Source: Bacillota bacterium (GTDB lineage Bacteria; Bacillota; Dehalobacteriia; UBA4068; UBA4997). Taken from it: a DNA stretch of 12,566 bases. The notes under the pieces were generated by a model. It saw only the letters and a program-made list of their open reading frames with translations, did no database searches and had not been told where the DNA came from. The DNA lies in the NCBI GenBank assembly GCA_017398165.1, contig JAFQHB010000013.1, forward strand, positions 1 through 12,566. Reading direction: 5' to 3'. Of this stretch, positions 6,969-12,566 are shown piece after piece. The translations under genes were made by a program, and so were the position numbers. Position 1 is the stretch's first letter. Each line of letters starts with the position of its first letter.

Positions 6969-7928
6969 TCAGCCGAGCAGACGCTGTTCGGCGTAGATAG
7001 CCGCACCGAGCGAGGCCGCGGCGGGATCGGTGATCAGATAGACCGGGGTATCGGCCAGCATAGCGGACAGCGTGCCGGGGCGGCAGAAACCGCGGGTGAA
7101 GGCATCGCAATCGAAAAGCTCGCCCAGGTGGGCGATAACGCCGCCGCCCAGGAAAACGCCGCCTGCGGCCAGGAACACCAGCGTCATATTGGCCAGTGTC
7201 GTGCCGACAGCCTCGGAAAAGATGGTGACGGCGCGGCGGGCATCCGCAGATAGCGGCTCATCGGCAGCGGCCAGACGGGTGACCTCGGCGGCCGATAGCG
7301 GCTGGGGCTGCGGGCAGACAGCCTGGAATATCCGTGCCAGACCGTCGCCCGAGAGCAGATGCTCTACGGTGAGTGTGGGCAGATCGGCAGCTATCCGGCG
7401 GCAAAGCTCGGCCTGGGCGGCAGTCTGCGGGGCGAATGTGGTATGTCCGGCCTCGGTAGGCACAACGTGTCGGCCGGGCAGCAGTGCCGCCATACCGAAT
7501 CCGGTACCGACGGCGGCTGCCAGCCGCGGGCTGTAGGGGTGCCAGCCGCCGGGCTGGATGCGGATAAGCTGCTCCGGCGTGAGGGCATCCAGCGAGTGCG
7601 CCAGTGCTTCCAGATCATTGAGTGCGGACAGGCGGCAATCCTCCGGCAGGTGGGTCTGCAGGCGGGCGGGGTCGATACGGCAGGGATTGTTGGTAAGGTG
7701 CAGGCAGCCGTCATCCGAGGTGATGGGACCTGCGACGGCCAGCACTGCGGCCTCGATATCCTGTCTGCCCTGGCAGACAGTGTCCAGCGGGGCGAGCAGA
7801 GCTTCTTCATCCGGGTAATCGGTGGGGATGGTGAGCGAGCGCAGATGGCGCGGCATACGGCAATCAGACTGCCAGAGGGTGAGGTCGGTCTTGCTGCCGC
7901 CGATATCAAGGGTAAGGATAGCTGTCAT
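6969..7928 (-). CDS. glk: Glucokinase, proteobacterial (PF02685) type
   Basis: This enzyme phosphorylates glucose to glucose 6-phosphate with ATP in the cytoplasm. The 319-residue length fits the E. coli-type Glk family rather than the ROK glucokinases more usual in Firmicutes. Visible blocks are the N-terminal phosphate loop LDIGGSKT (7-14), the catalytic aspartate in LNDLEALA (Asp105), GTGFGMAAL (141-149), the sugar-binding TEAGHTTFAP (158-167), VEHLLSGDGLARI (188-200) and the ATP-domain GGGVIAHLGELF (261-272). No ROK zinc-binding cysteine motif is present. GGAGGT sits five bases before the ATG at 7928, a strong start. It diverges from the phosphoglucomutase gene, its likely metabolic partner at glucose 6-phosphate. 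Related sugar kinases cannot be fully excluded. Confidence 0.88.
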   Translation of the reverse strand: MTAILTLDIGGSKTDLTLWQSDCRMPRHLRSLTIPTDYPDEEALLAPLDTVCQGRQDIEAAVLAVAGPITSDDGCLHLTNNPCRIDPARLQTHLPEDCRLSALNDLEALAHSLDALTPEQLIRIQPGGWHPYSPRLAAAVGTGFGMAALLPGRHVVPTEAGHTTFAPQTAAQAELCRRIAADLPTLTVEHLLSGDGLARIFQAVCPQPQPLSAAEVTRLAAADEPLSADARRAVTIFSEAVGTTLANMTLVFLAAGGVFLGGGVIAHLGELFDCDAFTRGFCRPGTLSAMLADTPVYLITDPAAASLGAAIYAEQRLLG

Positions 7929-7948
7929 GGTGTACCTCCAGAAAAATT

Positions 7949-7970
7949 TTGGTAATATGTTGGTAATATC
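7949..7970 (-). repeat. Two tandem 11-bp repeats in the glk leader
   Basis: The plus strand reads TTGGTAATATG then TTGGTAATATC, two units differing at one base and spaced exactly one helical turn. They lie 21-42 bases upstream of the glk start codon. Two binding sites on one face of the helix, or a leader RNA element, are both possible. The function is inferred only from position. Confidence 0.6.
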
Positions 7971-7977
7971 TGATGTT

Positions 7978-8016
7978 TCGCGGTTGCTATTTAGCCGCGA
8001 TTTGATTAAAATTATA
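7978..8016 (-). promoter_or_regulatory. Candidate glk -10 element with adjacent dyad operator
   Basis: The minus strand reads TATAAT at 8016-8011, with no good -35 hexamer. Just downstream is the dyad TCGCGG-N11-CCGCGA (7978-8000), with an inner GCT/AGC pairing. If transcription starts near 8004, the dyad covers about +4 to +26, a common place for a repressor operator, or it forms a leader hairpin. The plus strand also reads TATAAT at 8013-8018, so the same site might serve pgm. Confidence 0.45.
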
Positions 8017-8071
8017 ATCAGATAGGATTATGAGGCAGTGTCGTATCTGATGCTTTAATTATATATGATAC

Positions 8072-8129
8072 TGCCCGGCCGGGCAATAGTGCGGCAGGAA
8101 AATTGCCGCCGGGGTGCTGCGGCCGCCCC
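8072..8129 (+). promoter_or_regulatory. Cluster of GC-rich inverted repeats in the pgm leader
   Basis: Three structures lie in a row inside an otherwise AT-rich intergenic region. They are the perfect 14-bp palindrome TGCCCGGCCGGGCA (8072-8085), a hairpin GCGGCA-GGAAAAT-TGCCGC (8091-8109), and GGGG...CCCC (8111-8129) enclosing the palindrome GCGGCCGC. They end 39 bases before the pgm start. A TATATATGATACT stretch just upstream could be its -10 region. No T run follows, so a classical terminator is unlikely. A leader RNA structure or protein-binding sites are possible. Confidence 0.5.
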
Positions 8130-8168
8130 AAACTGCATATAGGTATATATTGCGAGGAGAGTGATATT

Positions 8169-9938
8169 ATGTTGCAGGATCTGGATAAGAAATTGGATAA
8201 GAATATCGTTGCACGGTATCAGGCGTGGCTGAATGATCCCTGTTTTGACGAGGCAGCCAAGGACGAGCTGCGGGCGCTGGATGATGTGAAGGAGATCGAG
8301 GATCGTTTTTATTGTGATCTGGAGTTTGGCACGGGCGGTATGCGCGGCAAACTGGGTGCGGGTACCAACCGTATGAACGTGTACATAATCCGCCGTCTGA
8401 CGCGGGCGCTGGCTGATGCGATATGCGATGCCGGTGCGGCGGCGATGCAGCGTGGCGTGGTGATCTCTTATGATTCGCGGCGTTTCTCGGCGGAGTTCGC
8501 ACGGGAGGCGGCGCTGGTGCTGGCGGCGGCCGGGGTGAGGGCGTGGCTTTTTGATGCGCTGCGGCCGACTCCGGTGCTGTCCTTTGCCGTGCGGGAGCAA
8601 AATGCCATCGCCGGTATTATGATAACTGCCAGCCACAACCCCAAAGAGTACAACGGCTATAAGGTGTACTGGGAGGACGGCGGGCAGCTGCCGCCCGAGC
8701 AGGCGGATAAGATCGTGGCACGTATGGAGGCGCGGGGCAGTTGGGATATCGCCACGCTGAGCGAGGATGAGGCACTGGCTCGCGGTTTGCTGACAATCAT
8801 CGGCGGCGAGGTCGATGACGCCTATACCCGGCAGGTGCAGCAGCAGATGCTGAATGCCGAGCTGAGTGCGGTGCACGGGGATAGCCTGAATATCGTCTAT
8901 ACGCCGCTGCATGGCACCGGGCGTGTGCCGGTGGAGCGTATCCTGCGTGAGAATGGCTTTGGCAGCCTGTATGAGGTGGCAGCGCAGGCTATGCCGGATA
9001 CCGAGTTTGCTACCGTAGCAGTGCCGAACCCGGAGGATAGAGGGGCGTGGCGTCTGGCCGAGGAGCTGGCGGCGGAGATCGAGGCCGGTGGCAGACAGGT
9101 CGATCTGCTGTTGGCTACCGACCCGGATGCCGACCGTCTGGGTGTGTGCTGCCGCAAGTCCGGTGGTGGCTGGCAGTTGATGACCGGCAACCAGATCGGC
9201 GTGCTGCTGGCATATTACATCATCAATCGTCAGCGGGAGCTGGGTACGCTGCCAGCCGATGCGGTGGTCATCAAGAGTGTGGTGTCGACTGCACTGGCGA
9301 ATAAGGTGGTAAGCGGCCTGGGTGTGGCTGTAAGGGACGTGCCGGTGGGCTTCAAATTCATCGGTGAGCAGATCAAGGAGATGGAGAACGGTGCCGGCAG
9401 CTTCCTGTTCGGCTTTGAGGAGAGCCTCGGCTATCTGAAAGGGACCTATGCCAGAGATAAGGATGCCGTGCTGGCGGCGGCACTGGTGGCCGAGGCGGCG
9501 CTCTATTATAAAGAAGCGGGGCAGAGCCTGATCGATGTGCTGGAGGGGATCTATCGGGAGTACGGCTGCTACCTCGATACGCAGGTGGCCTGCACGCTGG
9601 GCGGTATTGATGGGCGTGCCCGGATAGTGGAGATTATGCGGTGGCTGCGTGCGGATGATCGGCAGGAGATCGGCGGTCTGGCGGTCAGCAGCCGTGAGTT
9701 CTATGACCGCGGCGAGATGAGCTGCGGCGGCAGTCTGCAGCCGCTGGATTTCCCCCGGACGGATATGCTGGGGCTGACCTTTGCTGACGGCAGCTTTATC
9801 AAGGTACGGCCATCGGGTACCGAGCCGAAGATTCGCTTTTATTTCTGCATTGCAGGCGGGGATATGGTGCAGGCCGAGGACAATCTGCAGGCGGTGCAGC
9901 GGGAGTTCTTCGCGCCGATTGGTGAGTTTTTGAAATAA
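8169..9938 (+). CDS. pgm: Phosphoglucomutase/phosphomannomutase (alpha-D-phosphohexomutase)
   Basis: This cytoplasmic enzyme interconverts glucose 1- and 6-phosphate (and possibly mannose phosphates), feeding UDP-glucose, glycogen and wall sugar synthesis. At 589 residues it belongs to the longer PgcA-like class with an N-terminal extension before domain 1. The four domain signatures appear in order: GTGGMRGKLGAGTNRMN, then the phosphoserine loop TASHNP with Ser155, the metal loop DPDADR (318-323), the sugar loop GFEES (415-419) and the phosphate-binding RPSGTEPK (547-554). The frame is open further upstream, but the ATG at 8169 has GAGGAGAG at good spacing and gives the expected N-terminus. 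Substrate preference (glucose or mannose) cannot be decided from sequence, so the symbol is tentative. Confidence 0.93.
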   Translation: MLQDLDKKLDKNIVARYQAWLNDPCFDEAAKDELRALDDVKEIEDRFYCDLEFGTGGMRGKLGAGTNRMNVYIIRRLTRALADAICDAGAAAMQRGVVISYDSRRFSAEFAREAALVLAAAGVRAWLFDALRPTPVLSFAVREQNAIAGIMITASHNPKEYNGYKVYWEDGGQLPPEQADKIVARMEARGSWDIATLSEDEALARGLLTIIGGEVDDAYTRQVQQQMLNAELSAVHGDSLNIVYTPLHGTGRVPVERILRENGFGSLYEVAAQAMPDTEFATVAVPNPEDRGAWRLAEELAAEIEAGGRQVDLLLATDPDADRLGVCCRKSGGGWQLMTGNQIGVLLAYYIINRQRELGTLPADAVVIKSVVSTALANKVVSGLGVAVRDVPVGFKFIGEQIKEMENGAGSFLFGFEESLGYLKGTYARDKDAVLAAALVAEAALYYKEAGQSLIDVLEGIYREYGCYLDTQVACTLGGIDGRARIVEIMRWLRADDRQEIGGLAVSSREFYDRGEMSCGGSLQPLDFPRTDMLGLTFADGSFIKVRPSGTEPKIRFYFCIAGGDMVQAEDNLQAVQREFFAPIGEFLK

Positions 9939-9965
9939 ATTAGTATTTTGGAAGTAAAAGTAAAG

Positions 9966-10003
9966 AACAGGGCGACACTTCATCGGAAGTTGTCGCCCTG
10001 TTT
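9966..10003. terminator. Bidirectional terminator between pgm and the leftward membrane gene
   Basis: Long inverted arms AACAGGGCGACACTTC (9966-9981) and GAAGTTGTCGCCCTGTT (9986-10002) pair over 16 bp with one bulged base and a 4-base loop. The T runs after the stem are short on both strands. It lies midway between two convergent genes (stops at 9938 and 10037), so it probably ends both transcripts. Confidence 0.8.
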
Positions 10004-10036
10004 GATAGTATGCGGGGTAAAGATATGTGTTGGCTG

Positions 10037-10402
10037 TTATTCTCCGCCGCGGCGGACTCTTTCAAAGACTTTACCGTGGCCAAAGCCGGCAGCATAGATA
10101 TAATCGCGGCTGAAAAATTCGCCTCTGATAGAGAAAATGAAGTGATGACTGTTGTCGTATGCTGAGCCGAGTATCAGGCCGATATCACCGCCGCCATAAG
10201 GTCCGGAGCTATGTATATAGACATCACCGTTATTCATAACGATGCGTTCTCGTTCCGGGTCTGTGAATTTGCCGATAGGGCGGATGCCATAGCAGAATTG
10301 CAGGACAAGGAATATGAGTATGGCAGTTATAGAAGTGCGTATCGGTTGAGCCCGGAATTGTTGGAGTATTTGCTCCCAAAAATGTCGGAGTGTTTTCAGC
10401 AT
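10037..10402 (-). CDS. Unrecognised single-pass membrane protein, 121 residues
   Basis: I do not recognise this protein. It starts with a basic, amphipathic segment (MLKTLRHFWEQ...), followed by one hydrophobic helix at about 22-40 (SITAILIFLVLQFCYGI). The positive N-terminal side predicts N-in, C-out. The remaining 80 residues would be outside and include YIHSSGPYGGGDIGLILGSA and two FF/YIYAAGF-like aromatic runs, with a basic, Gly-rich end (RVRRGGE). The frame opens at an ATG at 10468, but that codon overlaps the -10 box of a near-consensus promoter. The ATG at 10402 has AAAGGA at suitable spacing, so it is the likely start. The gene has its own promoter and a shared terminator, so it is probably monocistronic. 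Its base composition is more AT-rich than its neighbours, which may mean a recent or fast-evolving gene. Confidence 0.7.
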   Translation of the reverse strand: MLKTLRHFWEQILQQFRAQPIRTSITAILIFLVLQFCYGIRPIGKFTDPERERIVMNNGDVYIHSSGPYGGGDIGLILGSAYDNSHHFIFSIRGEFFSRDYIYAAGFGHGKVFERVRRGGE

Positions 10403-10466
10403 TTTGCGGTTTCCTTTGAAAAAGTATTGTAAAAGATGATAATGCCTGTTTTTATCAGTTGTTTCC

Positions 10467-10495
10467 ATTATATAGTATATTTATCGGCAGTGCAA
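10467..10495 (-). promoter_or_regulatory. Near-consensus sigma-A promoter of the 121-residue membrane protein gene
   Basis: On the minus strand TTGCAC (10495-10490) and TATAAT (10472-10467) are separated by exactly 17 bp. This is the best promoter in the window. It places the start of transcription near 10460, downstream of the first in-frame ATG, and so decides the translation start at 10402. Confidence 0.82.
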
Positions 10496-10503
10496 CCCGG
10501 CGT

Positions 10504-10538
10504 AAAAAAACGAAGACCCACTCCTTGCGAAGTGGGTC
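10504..10538 (-). terminator. Rho-independent terminator of the DUF378 gene
   Basis: A perfect 8-bp stem GACCCACT/AGTGGGTC with an 8-base loop is followed on the minus strand by TTCG and then seven T residues. It begins six bases after the DUF378 stop and ends just before the next gene's promoter, insulating the two. Confidence 0.85.
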
Positions 10539-10543
10539 AATTC

Positions 10544-10768
10544 TCAGGCGTTTTGGGTGGCTCTGCCATCACGGCGGAAGAGAAAGCTGATGACGTACAG
10601 CCCGGCCAGACCGACCAGAGCGAAGATGCAGCGGCTGATCAGCGATGCAGCGCCGCCGAAGATCGCGCCGACCAGATCGAAATCGAGGAAGCCGACCAGA
10701 CCCCAGTTGATAGCGCCGACGATCACCAGTATCTGGGCGATATAATCAACGGCATTCATTCTCAGCAT
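10544..10768 (-). CDS. DUF378 family small membrane protein
   Basis: A 74-residue protein with two membrane helices (about 8-26 and 46-64) and the family's hallmark VGAINWGLVGFLDFDLVGAI (17-36), then a SR..FALVGLAGLY block at the start of the second helix. It ends with a basic cytoplasmic tail (FRRDGRATQNA). The length is normal for DUF378 (COG2155), a family of unknown function found in many Firmicutes. GGAGG lies eight bases before the ATG at 10768, while an internal ATG at codon 4 has no better site. It appears monocistronic: its terminator follows at once, and the gene upstream (10906) diverges from it. No convincing promoter hexamers were found for it in the 137-base divergent gap. Confidence 0.9.
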   Translation of the reverse strand: MLRMNAVDYIAQILVIVGAINWGLVGFLDFDLVGAIFGGAASLISRCIFALVGLAGLYVISFLFRRDGRATQNA

Positions 10769-10849
10769 GATTTTTGCCTCCTTTGTGCAATAATGCGAAG
10801 TGTTTTGGTATGCTTCACAAATTTGCTATTTATTATTACACCCGTATTA

Positions 10850-10858
10850 TGTTATAAT
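10850..10858 (+). promoter_or_regulatory. Extended -10 promoter for the DUF1294-phosphoesterase unit
   Basis: TGTTATAAT is a perfect TGnTATAAT extended -10 element. The -35 position holds TTATTA at 17-bp spacing, a weak match. The predicted transcript start near 10865 is 17 bases before the first ATG (10882) and about 40 before the preferred start at 10906. Confidence 0.68.
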
Positions 10859-10905
10859 TAGGCGTTAGATATTCATAAAAAATGCATAATGGCAGGTGGC
10901 GTAAA

Positions 10906-11193
10906 ATGCTTTCGGTAGGAGAAAAAGCGGTACTGATATATTATCTGGCGGCTAATTTGCTGCTGTGGCTGGTGATGGGCTGGGACAAACTATCGGCTGT
11001 GCGCGGCTGGTGGCGTGTGCCGGAGAAGCGGCTGTGGCTGGGCGGCCTGCTGGCCGGTGGTATCGGCGGCCTGCTGGGTATGGGGTTCTTTCATCACAAG
11101 GTACGCAAGCCGGTGTTTTGGTTTGTGTTTATCGGGGCATTTTTGCTGCATCTGGTGGTGTGGCTGCTGGTTTGCCAGACGTTTTTCTTCTGA
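10906..11193 (+). CDS. DUF1294 family membrane protein
   Basis: A 95-residue inner-membrane protein of unknown function with three hydrophobic segments (about 7-25, 43-61 and 70-91). The family features are visible in order: GWDKLSAVRGWWRVPEKRLW (25-44), then the glycine-rich helix GGLLAGGIGGLLGMGFF, and HHKVRKPVF (63-71). An in-frame ATG at 10882 has no ribosome-binding site and sits very close to the predicted transcript start, whereas the ATG at 10906 has AGGTGG six bases before it, so the shorter form is preferred. The phosphoesterase gene starts 18 bases after its stop, so the two are probably cotranscribed. The match to DUF1294 (PF06961) is by pattern recognition. Confidence 0.88.
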   Translation: MLSVGEKAVLIYYLAANLLLWLVMGWDKLSAVRGWWRVPEKRLWLGGLLAGGIGGLLGMGFFHHKVRKPVFWFVFIGAFLLHLVVWLLVCQTFFF

Positions 11194-11211
11194 GAATTTG
11201 GAGTGTTTTTG

Positions 11212-11946
11212 ATGTCTGTTTGGATCATATCGGATTTTCATTTATCGCTGAGCGAGGATTTCGTCCCCGGTCAGCCGCCGCAGCTTTATAAGCCGATGCA
11301 CGTCTTTGGCGAGGAATGGCGCGGGCACGTCGAGAGGCTGTATGCCAACTGGCTGGAGCTGGTGCAGCCGGAGGATACCGTGCTGGTGCCGGGGGATTTG
11401 AGCTGGGCCATCAGCCTGCAGGAAGGGCGTTTTGATTTTGCCTTTCTCGGTATGCTGCCGGGGCGCATTATCCTTTCCAAGGGGAATCACGATTATTGGT
11501 GGGATACCAAGGCCAAGGCACAGTCCGCGCTGCCGCCCAATGTGACCGTCATCCAGAATGAGGCGTGGCAACTGCCGTGTGCGCTGGCGGCGGCGACAAG
11601 AGGCTGGAAATGCCCCGGGGCGAATGGCTTTGATGGCGAGGATGCCAAAATTTACCGCCGCGAGTGTCTGCGGTTGGAGATGGCGCTGCAGGATGCTGTC
11701 AAGAAGCGTGATGCCGCCGGCGGCAGCCTGCCGATATGGGCGGTGCTGCATTTCCCGCCCGTCAACGATAAGCGTGATTACAGCGAGATGATCGAATTGA
11801 TGCAGAAATATGGTGTGGAACGCTGCTTTTATGGGCATTTGCACGGTATGAAGCGTGAGATGGCGCTGCAGGGTATGCACTGGGGGATCGAGTTTGCTCT
11901 GGTGAGCAGTGATTTCCTGGGGCATCGTCCGTTGTTGATAGGGTAG
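11212..11946 (+). CDS. Calcineurin-like metallophosphoesterase (COG1768 type)
   Basis: A predicted cytoplasmic two-metal phosphohydrolase of 244 residues. All metal-ligand motifs of the superfamily are present: D-x-H at SDFH (Asp8, His10), GD at 61-62 in PGDLSWA, GNHD at 91-94 in KGNHDYWW, His180 in HFPP, and GHLH at 208-211. The PGDLSW and KGNHDYWW wording, the length and the TRGW block near 129-132 point to the COG1768 group, whose physiological substrate is not known. The frame allows a GTG at 11203, but that codon overlaps the ribosome-binding site GGAG (11200-11203), so the ATG at 11212 is chosen. It follows the DUF1294 gene closely. Substrates could be nucleotides, phosphodiesters or phosphoproteins, and the sequence does not say which. 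Confidence 0.92.
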   Translation: MSVWIISDFHLSLSEDFVPGQPPQLYKPMHVFGEEWRGHVERLYANWLELVQPEDTVLVPGDLSWAISLQEGRFDFAFLGMLPGRIILSKGNHDYWWDTKAKAQSALPPNVTVIQNEAWQLPCALAAATRGWKCPGANGFDGEDAKIYRRECLRLEMALQDAVKKRDAAGGSLPIWAVLHFPPVNDKRDYSEMIELMQKYGVERCFYGHLHGMKREMALQGMHWGIEFALVSSDFLGHRPLLIG

Positions 11947-12110
11947 CAGGTCTGTTATGCACTTCCTTTAATTGCTGCCCCGTGCGGGCGGCTTGCCGCT
12001 GTGCCCGGTGGTTTTCTCCGCACTGTGGAGCTTTACTGTAGAGTTTTTACTATAGAGCTTTAATATAGATTTGCGAAAAAGTCGGAATAAATAATAGGAG
12101 CTGGACATTT
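11947..12110. other. Gap between the phosphoesterase gene and ygiQ
   Basis: The left part is GC-rich and can fold: GGGTAGCA (11941-11948, overlapping the stop) pairs with TGCTGCCC (11973-11980), and GGGCGGC-TT-GCC...GCCC lies at 11986-12006, followed by GGTGGTTTT. The latter may be a weak terminator. The right part is AT-rich and contains the degenerate tandem repeat described separately. No gene is seen. Confidence 0.5.
12024..12070 (+). repeat. Degenerate 13-14 bp tandem repeat upstream of ygiQ
   Basis: Three full units and one partial unit occur head to tail: TGTGGAGCTTTAC (12024-12036), TGTAGAGTTTTTAC (12037-12050), TATAGAGCTTTAA (12051-12063) and TATAGAT (12064-12070). The array ends 40 bases before the ygiQ start, inside the expected promoter or leader. 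Several units resemble -10 hexamers (TACTAT, TAATAT), and no -35 partner stands out. Confidence 0.65.
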
Positions 12111-12566
12111 ATGTTTTTACCAATGAGCCGCGAGGATATGAACCTGCGCGATTGGCATTATCTGGATTTTTTGATCGTTACCGGTGATGCGGTGATCGAC
12201 CATTATTCCTTTGGGTCGCCGTTGATCGGGCGTTGGCTGGAGCATCTGGGCTACCGGGTGGGTATCATCGCCCAGCCGGATTGGCGGGACCCGGCCGCAC
12301 TGCGGGTGATGGGGCGGCCGCGCTATGCCGTGCTGGTGAGCAGCGGTAATATGGATTCGATGATCAATCACTATACTGCCTCCAAAAAGCGCCGCAGCCA
12401 GGATATGTATACCCCCGGCGGCAAGACGGGGGCGCGGCCGGATTATGCGGCGGCTGTCTATGGACGGCTGGCCAGACAGGCTTTCCCTGATGTGCCGGTG
12501 ATATTGGGCGGTGTGGAGGCCAGTATGCGGCGCTTTGCACATTACGATTATTGGTCGGATTCGGTG
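12111..12566 (+). CDS. YgiQ-family radical SAM protein, N-terminal part (runs off the window)
   Basis: The first 152 codons of a longer gene are present, open to the last base. The start ATG at 12111 is preceded by AGGAG ten bases upstream. The N-terminal domain of the family is plain: FLPMSREDMNLRDW (2-15), VTGDAVIDHYSFGSPLIGR (about 23-41), GYRVGIIAQPDWRDP (about 47-61), SSGNMDSMINHYTASKKRRS (about 77-96), PGGKTGARPD (about 101-110) and ILGGVEASMRR..HYDYW (about 131-148). The radical SAM domain with its CxxxCxxC iron-sulfur motif would lie beyond the window, so it is not seen here. Full-length homologues have several hundred residues. Family members are widespread, and their reaction is, to my knowledge, uncharacterised. 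Confidence 0.95.
   Translation, partial: MFLPMSREDMNLRDWHYLDFLIVTGDAVIDHYSFGSPLIGRWLEHLGYRVGIIAQPDWRDPAALRVMGRPRYAVLVSSGNMDSMINHYTASKKRRSQDMYTPGGKTGARPDYAAAVYGRLARQAFPDVPVILGGVEASMRRFAHYDYWSDSV

Noticed and set aside
8055..9983. Long minus-strand ORF (642 codons) antisense to pgm
   Set aside because: Same reasoning: it mirrors a well-supported mutase gene, and its residue mix (H, R, Q, I, L) is typical of antisense frames.
10403..10468. Longer form of the orphan membrane protein starting at ATG 10468
   Set aside because: That ATG overlaps the -10 box of the gene's own promoter, so it would not be in the transcript.
10436..10861. Plus-strand ORF of 141 codons over the DUF378 gene
   Set aside because: It is antisense to the DUF378 protein with its NWGLVG motif, terminator and RBS, and it spans two regulatory regions.

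Overview
The window looks like ordinary chromosome from a moderately GC-rich Bacillota (Firmicutes) anaerobe. This rests on strong Shine-Dalgarno sites before nearly every gene, a glmU-prs neighbourhood, a bacterial TyrRS followed by a small lipoprotein, and DUF378, DUF1294, COG1768 phosphoesterase and YgiQ genes. It also contains two copies of a CTCAGTCAG...TTACACAGGGGAG interspersed repeat of a kind I associate with gut Firmicutes. The species cannot be fixed from the sequence alone. I see no prophage, CRISPR array, insertion sequence, rRNA or tRNA.

Layout. Positions 1-1784 read leftward: a repeat copy, a family-6 deoxyinosine DNA glycosylase, a hairpin terminator, a CorA-type Mg2+ transporter, and just upstream of corA a 25-codon leader ORF with a very strong ribosome-binding site. 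Positions 1785-2081 hold divergent promoters. Positions 2082-6695 read rightward: glmU, a 334-base gap holding the second repeat copy, then a tight prs-tyrS-lipoprotein operon ending in a strong terminator. Positions 6969-7928 (leftward) are a proteobacterial-type glucokinase, diverging from a phosphoglucomutase/phosphomannomutase gene (8169-9938, rightward) across a 240-base region rich in dyad and direct repeats. A bidirectional terminator follows. Positions 10037-10768 (leftward) hold an unrecognised single-pass membrane protein with its own near-consensus promoter and a DUF378 membrane protein with its own terminator. From 10906 rightward come a DUF1294 membrane protein and a COG1768 metallophosphoesterase, apparently an operon. 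A YgiQ-family radical SAM protein begins at 12111 and runs off the window.

How the genes work together. Much of the region serves sugar-phosphate and nucleotide-sugar supply: glucokinase makes glucose 6-phosphate, the mutase interconverts hexose 6- and 1-phosphates, GlmU makes UDP-GlcNAc for the cell wall, and Prs makes PRPP. TyrS is a translation housekeeping enzyme sharing the prs transcript. No obvious new multi-gene system is present. The points most worth a second look are non-coding or very small: the corA leader ORF, the paired repeats whose substitutions preserve RNA pairing on one strand only, the symmetric sites between glk and pgm, the degenerate tandem repeat before ygiQ, and the orphan membrane protein.
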